Below, piece after piece: positions 12,171-23,648 of a stretch of DNA of 64,000 bases. Position 1 is the first letter of the stretch; every line of letters starts with the position of its first letter. The stretch comes from Zingiber officinale (taxonomy: Eukaryota; Streptophyta; Magnoliopsida; Zingiberales; Zingiberaceae), in assembly GCF_018446385.1 (NCBI RefSeq), contig NC_056003.1, positions 21,015,198 to 21,079,197 of the forward strand. Reading direction: 5' to 3'. Position numbers and translations under genes: made by a program. The notes beneath the pieces are model-generated. The model did not search any database and had not been told where the DNA came from. It saw only the letters and a list, made by a program, of their open reading frames with translations.

Positions 12171-13480
12171 CAACCAAGTGGCTATAATTTCGGTCAGGGG
12201 TCTGCCTATTGATGCAAGAGTTGTTTCCACGGCCTCCGAAAGGATTTGCATTTTATTCTCTATAGGGTTGGAACCCTTAAACAGGATTAGGGTTTGATGG
12301 TGCATCAAATGGAAGCTACGATCATAATAACTTGGTAAGGATGTAAATAAAATAAATATTAATAAATTTGATGTTCGATTTACTAAGTGTTTGTTTATGT
12401 TCGATAAATATATATAAAATTAATTAAATAAAAAAATTGAAACAACTAGAAATTAAATTAATAAATATTTAATTTATTAATGTTCATGAGTAAAGATTGA
12501 AAGTTGTTTATGAATAATATCAGTAAATAAATTTCTTAGCAAATTTATAAATAAATTTATAATATTAAATTCATTAATTAAATACACTTAAAAATATAAA
12601 AATATTAAACAATCAGTCACTTTTAAATTAAGTTTAAATTCGTAAAAAAAAATTGGGTTAAATTTGAATAAGTTAAAGTAATTTTGTTTAAATTAATTAT
12701 ATATATATATAACTGTATTTTATGAGTAATAATTTTAATTAAATAAAAGTAATTGTATCGTATGCTTTAGAAGGACTAAAATAGATATATTTTTAGATGA
12801 AAAATAGATCTTAATTTGATATTTTTAAAAATTGAGATTTGCTTTTAATCATAAAGCTAATAAATGACACGTTTTGATTTTTTTTTTTTTTTTGTCCTTT
12901 GATAATTATTTAGAAAATCATAAAAATTTAAATACTATTTAAAATCAATAAAATAAAATAAAATTTTAAAATAAAGAAAAATATGTTAAAAATTATAATT
13001 TTAGAATTTCAGAGATAATTTGACTATTTATAAGTGAATTTTAGATTTTTTTTAAAAAATTAATTCGATAATTTCAGACTAGCAAATACTCACAAGTTAG
13101 TTTTTTTTTTTTTTTGGAAAAAAATATGTATTTTTATTTATTTAACGTCCAAATAAAATAGATTCTTAACGTCTTAAACCGGCACAGGTCCAATCGGGAG
13201 CGCGAACCCTGTCCGGCCTGACATGCGAGCCGAGCTCGGCCGTTCAATACGGCACGTCGTCTACACCATACCGGACATAATACACAGATCAAGTTTGACC
13301 GATTAAATATACTCATTTCCTTCCCACCGATCCTATTGCATTGTAGTAGTGGGGCCCGTTGTCGTTGTAGGACCGCGGGGCGAGATGCAATCCACGCACC
13401 AGAAACTATTTACTTACCTTGGCTCACGGATACCCGCTTCGGTACCTTGCCTACTATTGTTCCGATCTGAACTCAGCTTA
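12171..13480. other. P5CS 3' flank and AT-rich intergenic DNA
   Basis: After the stop codon comes a plausible 3' UTR, then very AT-rich DNA (12340-13130) without ORFs or recognisable repeats. From about 13180 base composition becomes balanced and runs into the presumed promoter of the next gene. Confidence 0.6.
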
Positions 13481-13640
13481 TTATCCAATAAAAAGGAATA
13501 AAATATTCTATCGCCTCTCGTCGCATGGACGCTGTTCTTTCCCCCTCCATTCTGGCAGCTTGCTGGCGTCCCTTCGTTCTGCGCCTTGTTCGCGGTCTCA
13601 CTCTTTCCGTCTTCGGGGCGGCATCGGATCAGGCGGGAGG
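13480..13640 (+). promoter_or_regulatory. Possible promoter and non-coding first exon of DGD2
   Basis: The stretch holds a CCAAT motif (TTATCCAATAAAAAGG, 13479-13494), an AT box (AATATTCTA, 13502-13510) and a C/T-rich leader-like segment ending in GGGAG followed by GTAG near 13641. The next gene's ATG is 4.3 kb away, and a good splice acceptor (CTTGTCTAACTGCAG) ends at 17848. A leader exon spliced over this distance is therefore plausible. This is inference only: no transcript evidence is available, and an unrelated short transcript is equally possible. Confidence 0.35.
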
Positions 13641-15689
13641 TAGTTTTTTTTTTTTTTTTCAATCTGCGCAATTTTCTCACCTTTTCCTAGTTCCTCCGTG
13701 TGCTTTCAAGGTCGAAGTTGAAAGAGAATGTATTTGTCTTTTGAATCCCTAATTTCCTTAATAGCTTTGCGATTGGAAGATCCTATCCATTTTACGTGCT
13801 TAATCTATGTTAGGGTAGATAAATTTTGTAACTTTGCTTCTTGATGCTGAATTTTGCGGAATGTACCGGTTATTTGGGTTCGCCTCGCATTCCGGAAGCA
13901 AACGAGGGAAGGTTCAGGAACAGTTATTGGGTTCTGGAGATGTCAGACTTTCATTTTTTCTCATGGGAAAGTAGAGAAAAACCATAATTTGTGTGAATTT
14001 GGGTACGTAAAAATGTGGTTGTGATATTTTTGTGAGAAGACCCAATATATTCCGAGATGGAAAGATATACAGATCGAAAAGAAAAACATAGTGAATGGAG
14101 AGGATAGTGAATGGAGAAAGATATATTAGATTTCTTACAACTTGCAAGTCGTTTGTAAAGGAAGGTAACAGATAGAAAGATAGAGATCAAAACGAGGTCA
14201 CAGGAGCCTCATTAGTGTCCACGTGATTTTTTTTTTTCTTTTTTGGAAAACGTTATGTGTGAACAAGTGCTCACTCAAGATAGAAATTATATAGACGTGA
14301 AGTAACAGGCATAATCTGATTCTCTTGTTGAATTGGGAGGGCTTATAAGCAAGGGTTATCATGTTTAGGTATACCTAAACTTACGAGGAGCTCTGATGAT
14401 AACTTTTCTATTCACCTATGTATTATTGTTCGAATAATTCCTTTTGTACTATGTTCATTCCTGTTGAACATGTGCATCATGTTAATTAAGCTTATAAGTT
14501 GTTTGTGTACTTGCATGGTTCTTTAAATGTTGGTAAAATGCTGTTTTTATACTACACTTGTATTGTGTTGTTTATGTATTGATTAGCTATTGTAAATTGG
14601 TGTTGATATGTTCTAGAACTTGATAGTTGAATTATATTTCTTGCGGATGTGGATTATATAACGAATGTTAAATTACAAATGAGGCGTTTAACCCATTAGG
14701 AGGATGATAGACCATATAGCATTTTATATAGGTAAACTTCACCACGACCATGCTTGGACAACAGATGAGAGTGATGCACTCGACGCAGCATGCTCGAGCT
14801 ATATTTGGTAGTCGTGCACATGTTGGAGCTTACACGAGCATCACTCTCCATTGCAAAATGGGAGAGTGCATGGGTTCACACCCATCGAATGAGTCCATAC
14901 ATGCTCCTCGATCGATAACTAGTTTGCATTATTTGTATGGTTTTGCAGTTATGCTTCTCTACTTTGATTCTTTTTAGTTAGTGGTTGTTTAATTTTGTTG
15001 TTCATTGCATGATACATGCTTATTATTATCATTCACCATTTTACTAACCTGTTTCTCTGTTTGAGGACCACAAGTGGATGCTATTTTAGGGTTGGGTGGG
15101 TTAAATTTTGACAATTGCTAAGTGGTAACTCAAAGGATGCTTCACAACGTACTTCATGAATTTTAAGCCTTACGTTTTACCATCATGATTTATTTCTTAC
15201 CTTTGTAGCTGCAGTTCTTTTCTTATTATGTCAGTTCTTTGTGTCACTTTTATTCAGTGGATTATTCATGCTAGTAAAGTAAGAACTTTTATTTAATTGT
15301 TCATCATTAGTAGATAAACTCCGTCACTTTTATTATGTCCTAAGTGATGTAAGTAGTTTGGCTAAATATGCAAGTTGGGGTCTTTCTTGTGAATTTTTAT
15401 TGTGAAAGATTTTAAAAATAATACATTGAAAACTCATTTTTGATATTTTATTTTGAAGTGGCTCTTTGCTAAGTAGGGTCTTGGATACATTGTTGTGTGG
15501 CCATCATGGGTTCCATACTATGCCTATGACCGTGGGAACGTATTTGGAGTGTGACTGATTTTCAGTTAGTAGATAAACTTAGTACTTTCTGTGTTAAATA
15601 AAAATTTAACATTAAAAAATTATTTCATAGCTAAGGGCTGACACAATGTCTTTCTAACTGGATTTAGATCTGCAAAATTAACTTTACTA
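13641..15689. other. Non-coding DNA upstream of DGD2, nothing recognised
   Basis: About 2 kb of AT-rich DNA with short T-runs and no ORF with recognisable domains. If the DGD2 leader-exon model holds, this is the start of a long 5' UTR intron. Confidence 0.5.
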
Positions 15690-15852
15690 GTGAGGTGATA
15701 CCTGGCCTTGACCTCGCCATACGGGGTCCCGGGGAAGGATATATTGTACGCAACCTTACCCTGCTTTTTGCAAGAGGTTGTTTCCAGGATTTGAACCTGT
15801 GATAATTTTTTGTCACAAAGCAACAACTTTATCGTTGCGCCAAGGCTCCCTT
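15690..15852 (-). mobile_element. Au-type SINE
   Basis: Read on the minus strand it begins GGGAGCCTTGGCGCAAC, contains a Pol III B box GGTTCAAATCC near 15795, then AACCTCTTGCAAAAAGCAGG and GGTAAGGTTGCGTACAAT, and ends with a CCTTCCCCGGGACCCC block. This order matches the widespread plant Au SINE family, a tRNA-derived element mobilised by LINE enzymes. The 3' end is fuzzy. A short stretch about 100 bp beyond it (15940-16015) contains a duplicated TTATTCTCTGCTTATAC motif. Confidence 0.85.
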
Positions 15853-16059
15853 CATTGTAATCATCTATACATAGAAAAAATATAGATATGAAAAGATCAG
15901 AATTCAAAACTTTAGACCGCAAGGATCACTTATTCAGCTAGCCAAGATTATTCTCTGCTTATACAAATTCTTTCAAAACTTAGATTATTCTCTGCTTATA
16001 CCAATTCTCTCAAAACTGGGTTGATTGTATTCTAGATATTGCAATAGCCTACTCCAATG

Positions 16060-17115
16060 CAAGGTTTAAAATTTCGACCTGTGCCGAGGTTTTGGTCTCA
16101 GACCGGAACAATACGGTTTCGATATCGTATCGTGCCGTGCCAATACAATTTCATTAATTTTTTTATTTATATATAGTAATTATAAGATAAATATGTTTAT
16201 GGTGTGTATAAAAATAAGTTGTATATTGATTTTGTATAAGTTCTCAATTATTGAACAACTTAATATTGTTAGAAAAAATAATTAAATATAATTTTCTTTA
16301 AATAAAATTGATCTATCAATAACTTATTAAAATTGATCTATCTATAATAATAAGTATATAAATTAATACAAAGATATATAATAATTATATAAATTAACTA
16401 TTTATTCATTTAATTAATTATTAATTAAATAATATATTTTTTAAATAGTAAAAAAATCAAGTAAAAAATATGAAATAATAAAAAAATTATCAGAATATTA
16501 ATCTAAGTTATTAGAATTTTTAAATAATTTTTTAAATGAAATTTAAAATAATACAAAAAGAATATTTTGAATTATTATATTTTTAAATGAAATTTAAAAC
16601 ATTAAAAAATAAAATTTTAGAATATTAATTAATAAAATTTATTAAATTTATTTTAATTTTAAATATACTTTTTATATATTTTATTAGGATAATTTAATTA
16701 GGGTTTATAAAAGTCTGTTCGAAATATCACACTTACCTTAGGAATTGTTTACATTAATTAAATAGAAAGGAAAAGAAAAAAAGAAAAAAAATGCAACGTG
16801 AGGCGAGGCGTGGCAGATCGCGGGGGAGGACAAGGACGCGTCCGACGGCACCGGAGGCGTCGCCGGACGCTTCCCCCGGTGCCGGAGGCGTCTCATGATG
16901 CCTTCGGTACCACAAGAGGCATCCTGCACCGAAGGCATCGCGGGACGCTTCCGACGCCTCCGAAAGCGCCCCGACTCTTCCGGCGCCGCCGGAGGAGTCC
17001 GCAACTCCTCCGCACGGCGTCGAGACGGGGATGCCTCCAGTGCCAGTTTCGGCTGCCCGGCGGAATAGTAAAAACTGTTCGTACCGGGCGGCACGGAACG
17101 ACATTTCATTCCTTG
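16060..17115. mobile_element. Non-autonomous hAT-type element with GC-rich core (1056 bp)
   Basis: Perfect 8-bp target duplications CTCCAATG flank it (16052-16059 and 17116-17123). The ends form an imperfect inverted repeat, left CAAGGTTTAAAATTTCG and right (reverse complement) CAAGGAATGAAATGTCG, matching at about 20 of the first 27 positions. The 8-bp duplication and end type indicate the hAT superfamily. Inside, an AT-rich half (16150-16700) is followed by a GC-rich half (16795-17060) built of degenerate GAGGCGTC/GACGC units. No transposase is present, so it would depend on an enzyme supplied in trans. It lies in the putative leader intron of DGD2. Confidence 0.85.
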
Positions 17116-17925
17116 CTCCAATGTCCAAGGCAACTAGATTTTGGATTTATTCTTTAGTCCGTATAGAATCTAGAATGTTCTAGTATTCAGAATTAGATAA
17201 ACATTTTGGATTTGAACTGAACAATGCAATTACGTGGAGGTACAATTCACTCCTTTTTATTAGATTTCTCTCTTAGAGCATCATTAACAGAAGGCGAGGT
17301 GAGTTCTGGATTGAGTAAATAAGCTGAAGATAAGCCTAAAAGATAAGGTTTTGCGGTGGTTATTTCATTATGACAGACCTCAAACTAATGATATTTTGGT
17401 CCTAGTTGTCAAAGTTGGTGTCTGTCATAAAGTCGCTGTCGATAAATGTTGCTAATGTAACCTGTAAATCTATGCAACTAGGTATAGACAATTTTATAAG
17501 TCAAGACGAACATGGAAGGTTAATAGGTTTTTGGTTGGTTAGAAGCAATATAAAATTTTGCTTGAGAACATGCCTAGAATGGCTGATTTTCTAGTCTTGA
17601 AAACTTTCCTGCATTATATTATAAATCTTTAAATGGTTGCAACATTCTGCAATATCTAAAATCTTCTTCTCATTGTTCATTCTCGCTTGTTTAAATTTTT
17701 TCCAATCTTCAGTTAGTGTGTGTTTTGGTACATCAATGAGATGGGCGTAACATTTTCCTTTTCCATCAACAAACCTTTTTAAACAATTTTCTCTCTGTGC
17801 AAAACTTCTACTTCTGTATAATTGTTCATTTCTCTTGTCTAACTGCAGTAAGCATTGGGCTTTTAATTGGCAGAGTGCTACTCTTCTTTTCTTGGTTGCA
17901 TCATCACAAGATAAAAGTTACTGAC

Positions 17926-17943
17926 ATGGCAAATTGCAAATGA
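17926..17943 (+). promoter_or_regulatory. Short upstream ORF before DGD2 start
   Basis: A five-codon ORF (MANCK, stop TGA) lies 22 bp before the DGD2 ATG. If it is in the mature leader it could lower translation. Whether it is transcribed is unknown. Confidence 0.35.
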
Positions 17944-17964
17944 TATGTATATATATATATTTTG

Positions 17965-20900
17965 ATGGAGCAGAAGAAACATATTGCAATTTTCACAACA
18001 GCAAGTCTACCATGGATGACAGGAACTGCCGTCAACCCTTTGTTTCGTGCTGCTTACCTGGCTAAGGATTGCAATTGGGAGGTTACCCTTGTAATCCCTT
18101 GGTTATCATTGAAAGAGCAGGTTTTAGTATATCCAAATAAAATTATCTTTAATTCACCTGTGGAGCATGAAGCATATATTCGTTCGTGGCTCAAGGAGAA
18201 GGCTGAAGTTGTCTCAGAATTTAATATTATTTTCTATCCTGGAAAGGTGACATACTGTAAGCTAATCATGGTTCTACCTTCTTTACATATACTCCTTTTA
18301 AATTTGCATCTTTGTCATATAGAGTAAAAGTTTTGTTATTGTTATTTGATCTTGTGATAAATGTTGATAAGATTTACTTGAACTAGGATTCAGACTCCAC
18401 TTACAGATATAACTTCCTGACTTCCTTTTAGTCGTTTTGATGAATTTCATTAATTTCACTTAAATTGCAGTTCTCCAAAGAGAAAAGAAGCATTCTTCCT
18501 GTTGGGGACATCACTGAAACTATTCCTGATGAATTGGCAGAGATTGCTATACTTGAGGAACCAGAACATCTTACATGGTACCATCATGGTCGGCAATGGA
18601 AAACTAAATTCCAAAGTGTGATAGGTGTCATTCATACTAATTATCTGGAATATGTTAAGAGAGAAAAAAATGGGCAGATACAGGCATTTCTCTTGAAATA
18701 TGTTAACGGTTGGGTTACTCAAATCTACTGCCACAAGGTTAGTGTCTTGAGTCTCCGTTGAAGTTTATTCTTTCACCAAAACATATTCAGTATGTTGCAA
18801 ATTTTAAGTATTTTCTTTTTCAATTATGTTGTTGGTTTATTATTAAATTTTTCTTCTGACCAACTGAAAGAAATGAGTCCTATCACTAACAAAATGGTAT
18901 TCTTGGATAAAATTTACATATGATATCCATTGCATTTTTCTTAGAGTTTAAAATATCATTCCATGCTGGTTGGTCCGGACAACATTTTTCATTCCACCCG
19001 TTAAAATCCCAGCTACAATAAGTTGGTCCTTCATCAACATTTTGTTCACAACCGTGAGTTTCTTTCATGAGTTCATCTACAACATAAGTTTGTCTACGAC
19101 CGTGAACTTCGTCAGTGAGTTCATTCTCAATCATGAACTTTATCCATGATTGTGAGCTATGTCCATGACTGCAATCAATGACCACACCTCTTGTCCATGA
19201 GTTAATCCGCAACCACAAGCTCTTCGTTTGCGATTTTGGTTTCGGCAAGCTTTCCTCTTCTTCATGTCTTCTTTCTCAATATTTAAGCAACCCACACATT
19301 TGGTGGCATGAGCTGAAACAACACAATATGTTTCATTCTGATCAGGGACCAAAACAACAGAACAGATCAATACTTTAAATCTTGCATTTTCTACCCTGAT
19401 ATTTCTAATAAATTGGAGATTATAGGCATTAAATGATTGTGCATTGATTACTAAATAGATATTTGAAACCTAGTTTTTTTTTGTCTATATTTCATTTTGC
19501 AACGATTCACCAAATTTGGTTTCAGATCTTAAAATATGCTCTTGATTTCATGAGTTATTACTTGGATTCACAATAGACTTCCAGTATTAATAATGGAAGT
19601 TGATTGTCTTCTTTTTCAATTTTAGCCTATAACTACTAATAAATTATAAAGGATCCCTCAAAGCTTTAACTTAATACTACAATGCTTATATAAAATATTA
19701 AATTGAGTTGATTGTCTAAATATGAGGGGATATATTTTTCTCCAAGTTTATATTTTATTTTGGGCCATTATTCTATAGGTCTCATATGAGTCGGGCCTCA
19801 TTGACATGAACATATCTCCAATATTTCATAATCGATCTAATAAGTCTAAATTTTACAAAACGTGCTTGTTTGACAGAAGTCAAGTCATTATAATCAAAAT
19901 AGATCTATTTCAATTAACCAATTAAGAAATGTATCACGATTATTCTTCCATTAAAAGTAGAGATTTCTTCCCTAATATGTTTAGATCTATATTGATTTCA
20001 CTTTTATGGGCACAATTTATTTTTTCTCTAGACATAGGAGACAGCCTAATGTGACTATCGATGAGAATCTCTATAATTCATGGAGTTGTATGCACATGAA
20101 GGGTTATGTTTCTCAAAGTTATTTGAACGGTTCATCCTAGTTCTCATGAATCTAAAATCATATATTTTAAATTTAGAGTATTCATAACTAATATTTATAT
20201 ATTTCATTTCTCTCACACTAGTGGTGGCTTCACTCAATATGTCAATCTAAGATTTTTAGTAACGATTCTTATAAAGTGAGAGCGTGATACACTAGGGCAC
20301 AATAAGAACTATATGATAATTGTTTTTTTTTTTTTGTAGATGATAGCTAAACTGGACAAGAACTAAAGCATGAAATATAAACTACCACCTTAATAAACAA
20401 AAGCATTTAAAAAAAATAGAGTTACCAAATTTATCAGAAGTATGAATTGCAAACCCAATCTAATATAAAAATTGCCACAAGGTTTGAATCTAAATGCCTT
20501 TTTCTTGTAATCTTATTAGGCTTGTATTGAAGTTTGATTTGTTGTACAAGATTTACTTTGTAAACCGTCTTATACAGTTATACTAGATCAGGGAAAACAT
20601 ATTTTAGTAACATAACTAAAATAACCCTACACTACGTCATTCTACCAACTTGTGATCCCTCAAACCTAACTGAGCATCTGTAAATTTTAGCACGTGTTTT
20701 TTTGTTGTAAAATTCTCTCATCACTCTTAGGTTAACAGCCCATGTATTGCTATTTATAGTTTCAAACAAAAATTCAAGGTTATCCACTTGCTAAATGTGC
20801 TTATATCACCCACCTTGTTTGCTGCTGCAGATTGTGAGATTATCAGGTGCCACCCAAGATCTGCCAAGGTCGGTCATCTGTAATGTCCATGGTGTAAACC

Positions 20901-21818
20901 CTAAATTCCTCGAGGTAGGGAAAACAAAGCATGAGCTAAAACAGAGAGGTCAGATAGCATTTCCCAAAGGTGCCTACTTCATTGGAAAGATGGTTTGGAG
21001 TAAAGGTTATACAGAACTTCTCCAGCTACTCTCGAAATTCCAAGATGAACTTTCTGATTTACAGATAGACTTGTATGGGAATGGAGAAGACTTCAATGAA
21101 ATTCAAGAATCTTTCAGTGAATTGACCCTGGATACGAGAATTTGTCCTGGTCGTGATCATGTCGATTCTATATTTCATGAGTAAGTTAATAACTGATTTG
21201 CCTCTGCATTGCATGTTTCTCATTCTCGTAATTGTTGATATTTCAAAAATTAATATTCTTCTTTCGCATTTCAGCTACAAGGTGTTCATTAACCCGAGCA
21301 CTACAGATGTAGTTTGTACAACAACAGCAGAGGCTCTTGCAATGGGGAAGATTGTTATTTGTGCCGACCACCCTTCAAATGAATTCTTTAAGCAGTTTCC
21401 AAATTGCTATACATACAATAGCGGCAAGGAGTTTGTGAAATTAACACTTAAAGCTCTCGTCAAAGAACCTGCGCCGATCACAGACAATCTTCTACACGAG
21501 CTATCATGGGAGGCAGCCACAGAAAGGTTTATAGAGGCTGCTGAGCTAAAGGAGATCATACAGGAGAAAACACTTTCCTCACCAAAGCCTTTCATGGCAA
21601 TGTCTTCCGATGACTGGAAGAAGAGTCTTGAGGAAGCATCTGCATACCTGCACAATGCAATATCTGGAATCGAGGCTGCACGCTATGCCTTTGGTGCGAT
21701 TCCGAACACCCTACAACCTGATGAACAACAATGTGAGGAGCTTGGTTTGCCTTTCGAACGTAAGCTGTTCGACGGACGTTCTGCTGCTCCTGATACTGAC
21801 CTATCAAAAATGACTTAA
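17965..21818 (+). CDS. DGD2: Digalactosyldiacylglycerol synthase 2-type galactosyltransferase (4 exons, 480 aa)
   Basis: The enzyme moves galactose from UDP-galactose to monogalactosyldiacylglycerol in the outer plastid envelope. DGD2 isoforms act mainly under phosphate starvation, replacing phospholipids. Exons: 17965-18246, 18471-18737, 20831-21180, 21275-21818 (TAA). Frames join exactly. Landmarks in order are HIAIFTTASLPWMTGTAVNP at the N terminus, LTWYHHGRQWK, GVIHTNYLEYVKREK, VCNVHGVNPKFLE, a GKMVWSKGYTELL block that opens the GT4 C-terminal domain, and TTTAEALAMGKIV, the nucleotide-sugar region. At 480 aa, without the long N-terminal extension of DGD1, it fits DGD2 (about 470 aa). The ATG at 17965 was chosen because it directly precedes the conserved N terminus; a TTG three bases upstream is not a start. 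No disabling change is seen. Confidence 0.95.
18738..20830 (+). other. DGD2 intron 2 (2.1 kb)
   Basis: The intron has a GT donor (18738) and an acceptor CTGCTGCAG (ends 20830). At 19030-19210 it holds loosely repeated CATGAGTT/CGTGAACTT phrases, probably decayed repeat DNA of unknown type. The rest is AT-rich with nothing recognised. Confidence 0.6.
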
Positions 21819-23648
21819 ATTCAGTTAGAATATAGTTTCTACCTTTCATGTTTTGCTCTGTGAATTATGCACGATTCGGAGTACTTAGCCAAACCTAATC
21901 CCATGAGTTAAGCAAAAGATGTAAGAGTGGAATAATGGACATGTACAAGCATTTGCAGTTTGCAGTTGCATGATTATCAGTATGTTTTGAAGCGTTTAGC
22001 CACTCTGTACCTAAATTCTATGTGTATTGTGGCTATTGTTTTCAAAAAAAAAAATACTTGGTGATTTGTATATCCTTCTAACTTTATATTTTATCTTGTT
22101 TTTTTCGTTGGCATCATATATCAGCATATACCAATTTAGGATGATGGGTTTGATATCATGGAAATTTTTTATTGATCAGGATAAATCAAAAAGTGTTTAG
22201 ATGATCCATCAGTCTAGTAATTTTAGATTAACCGTCTATTAAAAAAAAATACTTAGTAAGTTGTTGCCCCATGGCTATATTATATGGGGTTGATGTTGCA
22301 TACAAGAGTCTTAAAAATAAATTCGAAGTAATAAATATTTACATTAAATTGTTTCTTTTGGAACCTCTAAATATGCCATTTATGTATATGGTAGAAAAAA
22401 AGTCCTCTATGATCAGCTTTCCGATTTATTTCTTTATAGATAGATGATTGTGAGGTGATCGTGTAGAATTGTTGGATGACATATTTTACCTTTTGCTATC
22501 ATATTTATATTGTAGAAAATTAAAATAGTATATTTTTTTTATTTTTACTATAAAAAAATTCTTAATTTTTTTAAAATTAAAGGGTGCTTTATATCTTAAA
22601 AATGTTATTTGTCTCCGGCAATTTTAGTCAATTGTTTTATGTTATAACAATTTTGATTGAAATTAAATTATTTTAATTATAATAATTTTAATTAAAAGTG
22701 TTGTACTAGTTTTTATAAGTTGAATTAATTTTAACTAAATTAAAATAATTTTAATTAATATTTTGATCAATAGTAAAATACTTTTTGAGATATTAAGGTG
22801 GTCCTTCAAGTATCGCTTGTTAAAAAATATAATAGTCTCTACAAAATATCTAATTAGTTAGAGGGTGGTAAAATTACTATAATAAGATAGCGATCAAATC
22901 TCGTCAAACGCATGCTCTCAGACAAAAACTCCTCTCACCCCTAACTACTTAGTGTTTGATTATAAGTTGACCTCATAATTTACCTCCCTTGACAAAATAT
23001 AGGGACATAATATAAGAAACATTAGGGATAAATGTAATCATATTTTACAACAACTTCTTAAAAAATAATGGGCATAAAATTTAATATTTTTTAATACCTA
23101 GAGTACCTCTAATATTGAATTACATAATAAAAAAAGCTTATAAAATAACATTTAAAATATATAGGATAAAAATTAAAAGGGTGTCCATATTGACGGCTAG
23201 CTTCTACGTGTAGTGAATAGTTGACTGTCCAGTATCTAAGAGGTGAGAGAAGGAATTGATCCTTTGTCTCATTACAATAAAATTGTCACCATTTAGCCAA
23301 TTGGATATCTCCATGGATACATTGATTTTGCTTATATTTCAACGAGTAAAATAAACTAAAAGGATATAATACCGACTATATTTTAAATGAACATTATTTA
23401 ATTAGGATTGATTGTGCAAAAACTAGTAAATAGTTATTACACTATGTAATAATTTGTTGCTATCTTTTACAATAATATCATCTTTATTGGAGAATGTAAA
23501 ATAATATTTTAATTAATAAAATAAATTAAGTGAACTTATCGATTTTGTCAAAAATTGTTAGTGCTGGTTAAGGATATTTTTGAGATAAAATTAAAACACT
23601 CATTATTATTTAATTTTATTAACAATGAATTAACCGTGATCATTTTCA
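21819..23648. other. Intergenic region between DGD2 and FPGS
   Basis: It begins with the DGD2 3' UTR. After that there is AT-rich DNA without ORFs or clear repeats. The last few hundred bases should contain the FPGS promoter, but no TATA box could be assigned with confidence. Confidence 0.55.

Noticed and set aside
14750-14977. 75-codon plus-strand ORF upstream of DGD2
   Set aside because: It has no recognisable motif and ordinary intergenic composition.
16738-17157. Overlapping ORFs on both strands in the GC-rich block
   Set aside because: All frames are open because stop codons are rare in GC-rich repeats. The block lies inside a hAT-type element and shows no protein domain.
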